Assembly: GCA_024280895.1 (NCBI GenBank) | Contig: JAJRPI010000003.1 | Location: 1-63,412 of the forward strand | Source: Alphaproteobacteria bacterium | Lineage (GTDB): Bacteria; Pseudomonadota; Alphaproteobacteria; Rhizobiales; JAKIUO01 | Direction of reading: 5' to 3' | DNA: 63,412 nucleotides | Shown here: positions 54,292 through 63,412 of the stretch, piece after piece | Layout: every line of letters starts with the position of its first letter | Position numbering within the stretch: the stretch's first letter is position 1 | The notes under the pieces: generated by a model | The model's input: the letters and a program-made list of their open reading frames with translations, nothing else | Database searches by the model: none | Told to the model about the DNA's origin: nothing | Program-made: the position numbers and the translations under genes

Positions 54292-55239
54292 CTAAATAGA
54301 AATTGGCATCAATATCCCGAAAGCATGCTCGATCAAAAGCGTGCAAAACAGGGCAAAAAGATAGAAGATCGAATAGGCAAACAGTTTTTTGGCAGACCGG
54401 TCGGCCATCGCACCTTCACGGTTGCTAAAGACCTTGTAAGCCAGCCATAAAAACATGCCGCCCATGACGCTAGCAACGACCCCATATATGATACCACCAA
54501 GACCAAGTGGCAAAGGCAGCAGCGTCACTGGTATCAGCAACAAGCTGTAAAGCATGATCTGCCGGCGGGTTTCATCTGGACCGGCAACAACTGGCAACAT
54601 AGGCACATTGGCGCGCTTGTAATCATCTGAGCGATAAAGGGCAAGTGCCCAGAAATGAGGCGGCGTCCACATAAAGATAATGAGAAACAGAACAATACTA
54701 TCGACGCTCACAGTCCCCGTCACCGCGGCCCAGCCAATCATCGGAGGAAAAGCCCCCGCGGCACCACCAATCACAATATTATGCGGCGTGCGCCGTTTCA
54801 GACCCATTGTATAGACGAACAAATAATAGGCGATGGTCATGGCGAGCAGACCAGCCGCGACCCAATTGACCATAACCCCCAGACAAAGCACGGAACCGGC
54901 TGAAAAAATACCGCCAAACACCAAGGCTTCGCCTTCGGTCACGCGGCCCGCCGGGATAGGACGTTTGATGGTGCGTTGCATCAATCGATCAATATCGGCG
55001 TCGTACCACATATTAAGAGCGCCAGAAGCACCCGCTCCAATGGCGATCAGCATCAAGGCAAAAAAACCGATAACCGGATGAATATTACCAGGCGCCGCCA
55101 TCATGCCGACCAGCGCCGTAAACACCACCAATGACATCACTCTTGGTTTCATCAAGGCAAAATAGTCGCGTACATCCCCACCAGTGGTGAGAGAGGGCTT
55201 ATGTGTTTCATCGCCAAGGGTTACGCCTAGATCAGCCAT
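54292..55239 (-). CDS. ctaB: protoheme IX farnesyltransferase (heme O synthase)
   Basis: This 315-aa UbiA-type prenyltransferase has about nine membrane segments. The diphosphate-binding motif is [19 protein letters not shown] with IPAGRV, and the second conserved loop is [14 protein letters not shown]. It farnesylates heme B to heme O, the precursor of the heme A used by CtaD. It lies 90 bp downstream of ctaD. Confidence 0.96.
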   Translation of the reverse strand: MADLGVTLGDETHKPSLTTGGDVRDYFALMKPRVMSLVVFTALVGMMAAPGNIHPVIGFFALMLIAIGAGASGALNMWYDADIDRLMQRTIKRPIPAGRVTEGEALVFGGIFSAGSVLCLGVMVNWVAAGLLAMTIAYYLFVYTMGLKRRTPHNIVIGGAAGAFPPMIGWAAVTGTVSVDSIVLFLIIFMWTPPHFWALALYRSDDYKRANVPMLPVVAGPDETRRQIMLYSLLLIPVTLLPLPLGLGGIIYGVVASVMGGMFLWLAYKVFSNREGAMADRSAKKLFAYSIFYLFALFCTLLIEHAFGILMPISI

Positions 55240-55329
55240 CTCATTCTTTCTACTAAATTCATTTCAAGAGCCATTACCAAATCCAGATTATGCCCTGGAT
55301 CGCAGCAATGGCTCTTGTTGTGGAGGTTG

Positions 55330-56955
<1,626 letters not shown>

Positions 56956-57012
56956 CTAAATTATTATTCCCCCAACGGCTGCGCCGCGATATGCGCATAT
57001 TGGGTATGTGAT

Positions 57013-57930
57013 TTATCTATTTGTGCTGGCATTTACGGATGCAGCAAGCTGGGTGTCACCAGATTTTTTGCCAACCGGTTCGCTGGAAGCATATTCCTTT
57101 TTGGCCTTAGCCAGCCAGGTGCCATAGTCGGCTTCACTCATAACCTTTACGCCAATCGGCATATAGGCGTGGTCTTTGCCGCACAATTCTGAACATTGAC
57201 CATAATAGGTGCCAATCGTATCGGCATTGAACCAGGCACGAACAACACGACCAGGAACAGCGTCAACTTTCACGCCAAAGGCCGGGATCGTCCAGTTATG
57301 GATAACGTCTGAAGCGGTAATCAGCAATTCAACATTTTTATTAACCGGCACCACAACAAAATTATCGACCGCAAGAACACGCGGCTGACCATCTGGTCCA
57401 CCAATTGGATTATTGTCATCGTCCCGCAGCATCAGCTGGTCAAAAGACATGCCACCCTGGTCTGGATATTCGTAAGACCAGTACCACTGGTTTCCCGTCG
57501 CCTTGATCACCAGATCAGCCTTTGGAAAGGTATATTGTGCGAACAAAAGACGAAATGAGGGGATACAAATGACCAGAAGGATCAAAATTGGCACGATGGT
57601 CCAGATCACCTCAATGGCCGTATTGTGAGTGGTTTTGGAAGGCACTGGATTGGCTTTTTCGTTGAACTTCAATATGATATAAGCCAATAGACCCATCACA
57701 AATAATGTGACCAATGTGATAACGATCATCAAAAAGTCATGGAATGACTCAATCTGGCGAGCAATGACAGTTACTGGCTCTTGAAAACCGATCTGCCACG
57801 GAGAAGGCTGGCCATTTCCTGCATGTGCAACACCGATCAACATCAGCGAGAAAACAGCGCTCGCCAAAATCGAACCTATCCCTTTGAAAACAGCAGAATT
57901 CTGCTGCCCCCCTTTCAAACGGTTTCTCAT
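57013..57930 (-). CDS. ctaC: cytochrome c oxidase subunit II
   Basis: This 305-aa protein has a signal peptide (VFSLMLIGVAHAG), two membrane segments and a periplasmic CuA domain. The CuA ligands are in DVIHNWTIPAFGVK and YYGQCSELCGKDHAYMPIG. WYWSYEYPDQGG is the electron-entry aromatic region. It is the first gene of the cta cluster. The upstream region to ialB (469 bp) contains a G-rich stretch on the minus strand (58045-58065) but no recognised site or gene. Confidence 0.97.
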   Translation of the reverse strand: MRNRLKGGQQNSAVFKGIGSILASAVFSLMLIGVAHAGNGQPSPWQIGFQEPVTVIARQIESFHDFLMIVITLVTLFVMGLLAYIILKFNEKANPVPSKTTHNTAIEVIWTIVPILILLVICIPSFRLLFAQYTFPKADLVIKATGNQWYWSYEYPDQGGMSFDQLMLRDDDNNPIGGPDGQPRVLAVDNFVVVPVNKNVELLITASDVIHNWTIPAFGVKVDAVPGRVVRAWFNADTIGTYYGQCSELCGKDHAYMPIGVKVMSEADYGTWLAKAKKEYASSEPVGKKSGDTQLAASVNASTNR

Positions 57931-58399
57931 GCTCTTCTAAACTCCCTCTTTCTATTGTTCTTTTGCAAAAGCTGTTATCGAATTTACAATCGACACCCAG
58001 GACAAATGGAAGACCATTTGCGGGGTAACCAACAGCTTTGTGATCCCCCCTCAAAGCCCCCAGTGTGAGCGGCCTCGCGAAACAGATCTTATCCCAATTT
58101 GCGTCTGTAAAGCTATAATTTTGGTATAAGTATTCTTACTTATTTGCAACCTTCATAACATCGCGAACCACTCAAATCAACGCCATTGAATGCCGTTTCG
58201 AATAGTTTATTACCACTTACAAGGATCAATATCATTCTACCAATCCCTAATTCCGCCTCGTTTACCCGCGACAATTCTTGCGACAATTTCACTGCCATTT
58301 TGATGAGATATGTTGACACCCGGTAAACAATCGAGTGAAACCGTGGCTGGAAAACCCAATGTGCCAGATCGACCAATCAATCTAAAGGACCTCTCACCG

Positions 58400-58936
58400 A
58401 TGCCCACGAAGCACCCTTCTTTTTTGCGTAAGACCACCGGCCTGATAGCGCTCATAATCCTGGTCACAGCTGGTGTTCAAATGGACACTGCCAATGCACA
58501 GCTCGCCGGCGGCAAGGTAAAGGCAACCATTGGCGCCTGGCAAATCAGCTGCGGACGGCCACCTGGATCAAAAGTCGAGAAATGTGCCGCTGTGCAAAGC
58601 GTTACAGCCGAAGACCGGCCCAATGTCGGGTTGACGGTAATCTTTCAAAAGTCCTTGTCCAACAACAAACAAATGCTACTCGTCGTCGCCCCGCTCGGGG
58701 TATTGCTACCCACCGGGCTTGGCCTTATTATTGATGGCAAGGATGTGGGCCGAGTGCCCTTTTTACGCTGCGGAAAAATTGGTTGTTTTGCGGAGGCTGT
58801 GGTCCCCAAAGAGCTGGGCAAAAAATTCCAAAATGGCAAAACAGCACTCTTTACAATCTTCCAGACCCCTGAAGAGGGCATCGCCATTCCCATTGCGCTG
58901 AACGGCTTTACAAAGGCCCTGAAAAACATCAAATAG
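58400..58936 (+). CDS. invasion-associated locus B (IalB) family protein
   Basis: This exported protein of about 178 aa has a signal peptide (LIALIILVTAGVQMDTANA) and the IalB domain: IGAWQISCGRPPGSKVEKCA, QMLLVVAPLGVLLPTGLGL, RVPFLRCGKIGCFAEA and TIFQTPEEGIAIPIALNGF. The conserved cysteines are present. The family is widespread in Hyphomicrobiales, and the name comes from Bartonella, so no virulence role is implied. The ATG at 58400 has AAAGGA upstream; the frame is open from 58310. Confidence 0.9.
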   Translation: MPTKHPSFLRKTTGLIALIILVTAGVQMDTANAQLAGGKVKATIGAWQISCGRPPGSKVEKCAAVQSVTAEDRPNVGLTVIFQKSLSNNKQMLLVVAPLGVLLPTGLGLIIDGKDVGRVPFLRCGKIGCFAEAVVPKELGKKFQNGKTALFTIFQTPEEGIAIPIALNGFTKALKNIK

Positions 58937-59004
58937 AGCACTTCCCCACTCCTCAATTGATGTTCAAGGCACGTGGCGTAGTGACACTGTGTCGCAGCAA
59001 CACA

Positions 59005-59036
59005 AAAAGGCCCGGTGCAATTATGCACGGGCCTTT
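59005..59036 (+). terminator. intrinsic terminator after ialB
   Basis: AAAGGCCC(G)GTGCA and TGCACGGGCCTTT form a 13-bp stem with one bulge and a 4-nt loop. It is followed by GAATTTTTATT and preceded by an A-run. Confidence 0.8.
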
Positions 59037-59087
59037 GAATTTTTATTATCCTGCTCCGGTTCTATGGAGCGTTAAGTCAATCGCGAT

Positions 59088-59663
59088 TTAGATATGCCGC
59101 AAAATTGTGTGCTCTTCCACTATTTCCAAATTCCAATACCCATCCCTGCGCACCCAGTGAGGCTCATGCAATGAGCGCAAAGGAGCTAGCGTTTCTTTCC
59201 GTCTTTCAATTTGACTTGGCATTGCTGGGGGTGCGGATCTTTGCGGTTGCACGGGCGGATTATTGGACTTGGCAATTGATTCAGCTAATCGCCACTCCCA
59301 GCGATTGTCGATTTTTGACCAACGCCCGATCTCATCTGCGAGCGCTGCCCTCAACTCTTTCTTTTGGGCTTTCCTTCGTGTGGAAGGAGAAATCGATGCC
59401 GTTGTCCTTGGCGCAAAGCCACCGCGCTTTGCCTGATTTAGCTTGCTGATTTTACTGATTTTCAGGAAATGCCAGCGACCATTTTTCTTGGTCCAGTGCC
59501 CCGTCAACTGATTGCCATACATATTGAAAGTGATCTGGCGATCGGCGGTCATCGCATTGGCTGGCAAATAGGGGCCAAGCAGTCCAAGCAAACCGAACCA
59601 ACCGGCCAAAGAGAGTATGACAAACGTCAATCTTCTCTCCCTGTAGAAAAACGCTCTACTCAT
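59088..59663 (-). CDS. hypothetical exported protein
   Basis: This 191-aa protein has an N-terminal hydrophobic segment (FVILSLAGWFGLLGLLGPYL) after basic residues, probably a signal or anchor. The rest is basic and Trp-rich with three similar short units: TGHWTKKNGRWHFLKI, GRWSKIDNRWEWRLAE and PHWVRRDGYWNLEIVE. Each has the pattern W-x-[KR]-x(2)-[GNR]-x-[WY]-x(2), suggesting a small internally repeated domain. The central part is Ser/Thr/Arg-rich. The family is not recognised. Confidence 0.6.
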   Translation of the reverse strand: MSRAFFYRERRLTFVILSLAGWFGLLGLLGPYLPANAMTADRQITFNMYGNQLTGHWTKKNGRWHFLKISKISKLNQAKRGGFAPRTTASISPSTRRKAQKKELRAALADEIGRWSKIDNRWEWRLAESIAKSNNPPVQPQRSAPPAMPSQIERRKETLAPLRSLHEPHWVRRDGYWNLEIVEEHTILRHI

Positions 59664-59841
59664 AACAACACCCTCTGCAATCCAACAACGAAATTATATA
59701 CTTGTGTTGTTTATACCCATTAATCAAAAACATAGGCTTAATATCCGACTTAACAGCCGGTAAATACATGATTTTTTCAGGGATTTTCTGTGGAAATAAC
59801 GATATACTCAAGTAACACTCTATTATCTTTTAAATTCAGAG

Positions 59842-59878
59842 CGTTGCAACAAGGGGCTGGGGCGCCAAGTCAGCGCCC
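59842..59878 (-). terminator. possible terminator stem after parC
   Basis: GGGGCGC and GCGCCCC form a 7-bp GC stem immediately after the parC stop on the minus strand. No T-run follows directly. A GTTGC-rich stretch and later AT-rich sequence follow, so termination is uncertain. Confidence 0.35.
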
Positions 59879-62134
59879 CTAGGAGAACCGGTTGCTCTTG
59901 GGGAAACCTTTGGGGGCTGGTTTACCAGCTTGCGCGCGCGTGCCTTGCCATTCTTGTAGCTCACTAAGCGTAAAGGTACGCCCAGCCGCATCAAGCCAGG
60001 TCAGGCCTACTGTGCTGTCATAGGTCTTGATATCGCTAAGACCACCACCATCACGCTTGCCATAGCGCTGGAGGCGCACGCCGCGTCCACGGGTCATTTC
60101 ATTAAGCTCGTCGAGCTTGAACAACAGTAATTTGCGATTATCACCCATCACGGCCACACTGTCACCAGAGACAAAAGCGCAAACATGTGCCTCTTCATCT
60201 GCTTTGACATTGAGGACCTGTTTGCCCTTGCGAGTGTTGGCAACAATGTTTTTCTCTTCAACGATAAAGCCATTGCCGACATTTGAAGCGACCAGTAATT
60301 TGCGCTTTGGATCATGCACGTGCATATCGATAAAGTCATGACCTTCATCAAGGTCGATCATCAGGCGCACTGGCTCGCCATGCCCTCGCCCACCGGGCAA
60401 TTGCGAGGCGTCCAGCGTGAAAAATTTACCCGCTGTCGTAAACAAGATGATTTTGTCGGTTGTATAGGCGGGCAACAGGCATTTCAGCTTGTCACCATCT
60501 TTGAACTGCAACCCGTCAGAGCTTTCCAAATGACCGCGCAAGGCTCTGATCCAGCCCATTTTCGACAACACAATGGTCACGGGCTCCTTCTCAATCATCG
60601 CGGCTTCAAGATCCACATCGATGTCAGGGAGATCAGCAAATTTCGAGCGGCGACGTCCAAGCTCGCTATCCTTGCCAAACTCCTTGCGGGTTTCGCGGAT
60701 CTCATTACTGATTTTCTGCCATTGAGCCGTATCACTTGCCAACAATGCCAGCAGCTCATCACGCTCTTTGGAAAGCGCCTCATTCTCCTTGTTGATCTCG
60801 ATTTCCTGCAGCTTGTTCAAAGCACGCAGGCGCATGTTAAGGATCGCCTCAACTTGTATCTCGGACAATTCGAATGTTTTTATCAGCTGTTCCTTGGGCT
60901 TGTCCTCAAAACGGATGATGCGGATCACCTCATCAATATTGAGATAGGCAATCAACAAACCGGCCAGCACTTCAAGGCGATGTTCGATTTTCGACAATCG
61001 GAAATTGGTGCGGCGCACCAGCACCACCTTGCGATGATCCAGCCATTCTTGCAAAACCTGCTTGATGCCCAGCACATTTGGTACCTGACCGCGCGACAGC
61101 ACATTCATATTAAGGCTGATACGGTTCTCCAGATCGGTGAGCCGGAACAGGCTTTCCATCAACACAACAGGGTCCGTATTGCGTGACTTGGGCTCCAGCA
61201 CAAGACGGATATCTTCAGCTGATTCGTCGAGAATATCTCCCAGCAATGGCAGTTTCTTGGCGATCATCAGATCAGCCATTTTCTCGATCAGTCGGCTTTT
61301 TTGCACCTGATAGGGAATTTCAGTGACGACAATCTGCCAGCCACCGCGTGGTAATTTCTCTACTTCCCAGACGGAGCGCACCCGAAACGCGCCGCGACCG
61401 GTTTTATAAGTTTCGATAATACTCTCACGGCTATCGACAAGGATGCCACCCGTTGGCAGGTCAGGGCCTGGAATAAAATCGACAATTTTTTCGATGCCCG
61501 CATTGGGAAACTTGATGAGATGCAACGCGGCATCGCACAGCTCCCCAACATTATGGGGCGGAATATTGGTGGCCATGCCCACCGCAATCCCGGAGGAGCC
61601 ATTGGCCAGCAGATTGGGGAAATTGGACGGCAGAACGGTCGGTTCGCTCCCCTCCCCATCATAGGTCTCGCGAAAATCGACGCAGTCTTCTTCGATGCCC
61701 TCTAGCAATTTGCCAGCAACCGCCGTCATGCGCGCTTCAGTATAACGCATGGCGGCAGCATTATCGCCATCGACATTACCGAAATTACCCTGCCCATCGA
61801 CCAGCGGGAAGCGTACAGCGAAATCTTGCGCCAGACGCACCATGGCATCATAGATCGATTGATCGCCATGAGGGTGATAGCTACCCATGGTCTCACCAAC
61901 GATCTTGGCGCATTTTTTAAATCGACCTTCAGGATTGAGGCGCAGCTCGTGCATTGCGTAAAGCAAGCGCCGATGCACTGGCTTCAAACCATCACGCACA
62001 TCAGGCAAAGCCCGGTTCATGATCGTCGACAGGGCATATGCCAGATAGCGCTCTTCAAGCGCTTCTTTGAGATTTATGACTGGCGAAGAGCCGTCAGGGG
62101 GAAGAATCGGTTTATCACTCATACTTTCATGCAC
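59879..62134 (-). CDS. parC: DNA topoisomerase IV subunit A
   Basis: This 751-aa type IIA topoisomerase subunit decatenates chromosomes with ParE. The breakage-reunion domain is clear: [60 protein letters not shown] (catalytic Tyr in AMRYTEARM) and [11 protein letters not shown]. The C-terminal domain is the short ParC type, without the GyrA box. Length and the early start (ATG at 62122 also possible) favour ParC over GyrA. No parE is in the window. Confidence 0.95.
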   Translation of the reverse strand: MHESMSDKPILPPDGSSPVINLKEALEERYLAYALSTIMNRALPDVRDGLKPVHRRLLYAMHELRLNPEGRFKKCAKIVGETMGSYHPHGDQSIYDAMVRLAQDFAVRFPLVDGQGNFGNVDGDNAAAMRYTEARMTAVAGKLLEGIEEDCVDFRETYDGEGSEPTVLPSNFPNLLANGSSGIAVGMATNIPPHNVGELCDAALHLIKFPNAGIEKIVDFIPGPDLPTGGILVDSRESIIETYKTGRGAFRVRSVWEVEKLPRGGWQIVVTEIPYQVQKSRLIEKMADLMIAKKLPLLGDILDESAEDIRLVLEPKSRNTDPVVLMESLFRLTDLENRISLNMNVLSRGQVPNVLGIKQVLQEWLDHRKVVLVRRTNFRLSKIEHRLEVLAGLLIAYLNIDEVIRIIRFEDKPKEQLIKTFELSEIQVEAILNMRLRALNKLQEIEINKENEALSKERDELLALLASDTAQWQKISNEIRETRKEFGKDSELGRRRSKFADLPDIDVDLEAAMIEKEPVTIVLSKMGWIRALRGHLESSDGLQFKDGDKLKCLLPAYTTDKIILFTTAGKFFTLDASQLPGGRGHGEPVRLMIDLDEGHDFIDMHVHDPKRKLLVASNVGNGFIVEEKNIVANTRKGKQVLNVKADEEAHVCAFVSGDSVAVMGDNRKLLLFKLDELNEMTRGRGVRLQRYGKRDGGGLSDIKTYDSTVGLTWLDAAGRTFTLSELQEWQGTRAQAGKPAPKGFPKSNRFS

Positions 62135-62292
62135 TAAAGCAAGTCTGCCATTGTCTCAAGCCCCTACATTGGTCTTTGGGAGAAGTTTTAACAGTTTCTC
62201 CCTGAGACAATAGCAACACCGATTGTTCTATCCGTGCGCCCCAAATTACTATATTGAAGCTAAAAAATAGCCATTTTCTATCAGGAGGCCAA

Positions 62293-63234
62293 ATGTCCGA
62301 TCAAGAACGCCGTTTCAAATTGCTTGTTTGTATCGATGGCTCACCATCTTCTTTTCAAGGGTTGCGTTACGCCATAAAATTTAGCGTCGACAACCCTGAT
62401 ACGGATATCTCCCTCCTTTATGTGCGCCCTGCTGATAGCGGTGGCAGCTCCGAGGGGCTTAATATGGGCCTCGCAAGAGAGAATATGCTCGATTAGGATC
62501 TGGAATTACCCGGCTTGAAAAGCCTCAAAAAAGCCCGCAATATCCTGCTTGAAAATGGTATTCTGGGCGAAGAATGGGAAGCCGAAAATATCCACAAAAG
62601 ATCGCGTGGTTCCCGGCTCGGCGACCATGTCGTCAGCTATTTATGCAAAAAAACAGGCCAGCATATCGCGCTGATTGTCCGTATCTCTTCAAGTGTACTG
62701 GCGGGCATCCTGGATGAAGCCCATGAAGAGAGCTATGACATTGTTATTGTCTCAGCCTCTGATGACGAGATGACCGGCCTTGGCGCCATCGACAATTATA
62801 CCGCTATCAGCGTCGCCACCGAGCATAATGGCACCGTCATCTTGTCGCGCGGCCTCGAAGAAGGTCATGGCCATCTGGTTTGCATTACCAGCGACCCCGC
62901 CTCCATCAAAATGGCGCTGCAAGATGCCGAGATTGCCACCCGCTGCGGTTGTCCCATCGAACTCTATGCTGTCGCGGAAACAAGCGATGAGAAAAAACAG
63001 ACGCAAGAGACCCTCGATCATGCCAAACAGGCCCTTGAAGAAGCTGGATATGCGGTGAGCGGGTCTCATATGGATATGGGTGACCCGGTTGGCCGGATCA
63101 TTGAAAATGGCCGCGATCACTCGTTGATCGTGATGGCGGCGTGCGAAAAGTCCATGCTCAAGCGCATGTTCCTTGGCAGCGTCTCCCACGCAGTCCTCAA
63201 AAAAGCCAAAACCTCAGTGATGATTATAAGGTAG
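62293..63234 (+). pseudogene. tandem-domain universal stress protein gene interrupted by an amber codon
   Basis: A strong ribosome-binding site (AGGAGG) precedes ATG 62293. The first UspA domain begins RFKLLVCIDGSPSSFQGLRY. After GLARENMLD a TAG (62494-62496) stops the frame. The same frame then continues for 245 codons (DLELPGLKSLKKARNILLEN) into the rest of domain 1 and a second UspA-like domain ending HSLIVMAACEKSMLKR and AKTSVMIIR. The codon at the TAG would naturally be Trp (TGG). The total would be 313 residues. TAG is an ordinary stop elsewhere in the window, so this is more likely a nonsense mutation or sequence error than recoding. A four-hairpin repeat starts 8 nt after the stop. 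Confidence 0.85.
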
Positions 63235-63242
63235 CTCTATTT

Positions 63243-63336
63243 CTCTCCGGCTATCCGCGCTTCGCGCGGCTTTCGAGGAGCGGGCTAGTGCCCGGCGGCC
63301 AGTCGGCCTTGCCGTAGAGTACTACGGTATTGATTT
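63243..63336 (+). repeat. four-hairpin 3'-end repeat, copy 8 (after usp)
   Basis: This copy starts 8 nt after the usp stop on the same strand. Stems are CGCGC-TTC-GCGCG, CGGGC-TAGT-GCCCG, GGCC-AGTC-GGCC and CCGTAG-AGTA-CTACGG. The fourth stem differs from CCGATG/CATCGG on both sides. Confidence 0.88.
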
Positions 63337-63412
63337 CTCTCTCACGGCTATTCGCGCTTCGCGCGGCCTTCGAGGAGCGGGCTAGTGCCCGGCGGCCAGT
63401 CGGCCTTGCCGT
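63337..63412 (+). repeat. four-hairpin 3'-end repeat, copy 9 (tandem, cut by window end)
   Basis: A second direct unit with a period of about 95 bp begins CTCTCACGGCTATTCGCGC. Hairpins 1-3 are complete. The fourth is cut by the end of the window. Confidence 0.88.

Noticed and set aside
58140-58376. 78-codon minus-strand ORF between ctaC and ialB
   Set aside because: No start signal or conserved pattern, and it overlaps the probable promoter region of ialB.
62494-62496. In-frame TAG in usp (with another in ald) considered as recoding of amber codons
   Set aside because: TAG is the normal stop of other genes here, for example folE, parC and the sorbosone dehydrogenase-like gene. The ald copy is broken in other ways, and no suppressor or pyrrolysine genes are seen.

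Overview
The window reads as a stretch of an alphaproteobacterial chromosome of moderate GC. Hyphomicrobiales (Rhizobiales) or a close relative is most likely. The basis is gene content and order: an rsh-DUF2062-pdxJ-acpS-lepB-rnc-era-recO series, a ctaC-ctaD-ctaB-coxF-like-ctaG-ctaE-DUF983-surf1-thrC series, an IscU/NifU-like gene next to folE-hisI, a PetP/PetR-like MarR/response-regulator pair, an IalB-family protein and TIGR00266. The genus cannot be read from this sequence. No tRNA or rRNA gene, phage or plasmid module, or CRISPR array was seen. The only non-coding RNA gene recognised is the small SRP RNA (ffs).

Layout. 0-7 kb: ffs, a chemoreceptor, a Na+/Ca2+ exchanger, an AIM24 protein, a sorbosone-dehydrogenase-like protein and small envelope proteins. 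7-14 kb: a broken TPR-CHAT gene, an RND pump with its adaptor, and a CDF cation transporter. 14-17 kb: yidD, cupin and IscU-like genes divergent from folE-hisI. 17-24 kb: Pit phosphate transporter, CBS protein, DUF2157/GDYXXLXY pair, rhomboid protease, PAS protein and a lipoprotein. 24-31 kb: moaE, ilvE, a marR-RR-HK operon, csaA, a DUF1330 gene with an apparent frameshift, and a wrecked alanine dehydrogenase gene. 31-43 kb: housekeeping minus-strand genes (recO, era, rnc, two tandem lepB genes, acpS, pdxJ, DUF2062, rsh, rpoZ, folK), then a plus-strand NYN protein and type-5 uracil-DNA glycosylase. 43-59 kb: glmM, a large 7TM-PAS-GGDEF-EAL protein, a 276-bp inverted-repeat element, GNAT, thrC, and the aa3 cytochrome c oxidase structural and assembly cluster. 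59-63.4 kb: ialB, parC and a universal stress protein gene interrupted by an amber codon.

The most striking signal is a family of roughly 95-100 bp repeats, nine copies in four places. Each copy folds into up to four short hairpins whose stems differ between copies by compensatory changes. Every copy or tandem run starts a few to about 20 nt after the 3' end of a gene and lies on the same strand as that gene: ffs, the histidine kinase, csaA, the uracil-DNA glycosylase, glmM and usp. This suggests a structured 3'-end RNA element, such as a terminator, stabiliser or processing site, or a REP-like element that is kept only in that orientation. A second unusual element at 48.6-48.9 kb has near-perfect 34-bp terminal inverted repeats around two long hairpins.

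Gene decay is visible in several places: the TPR-CHAT gene has an internal deletion, ald has a deletion, a frameshift and a nonsense codon, usp has an amber codon, and the DUF1330 gene appears frameshifted in a homopolymer.
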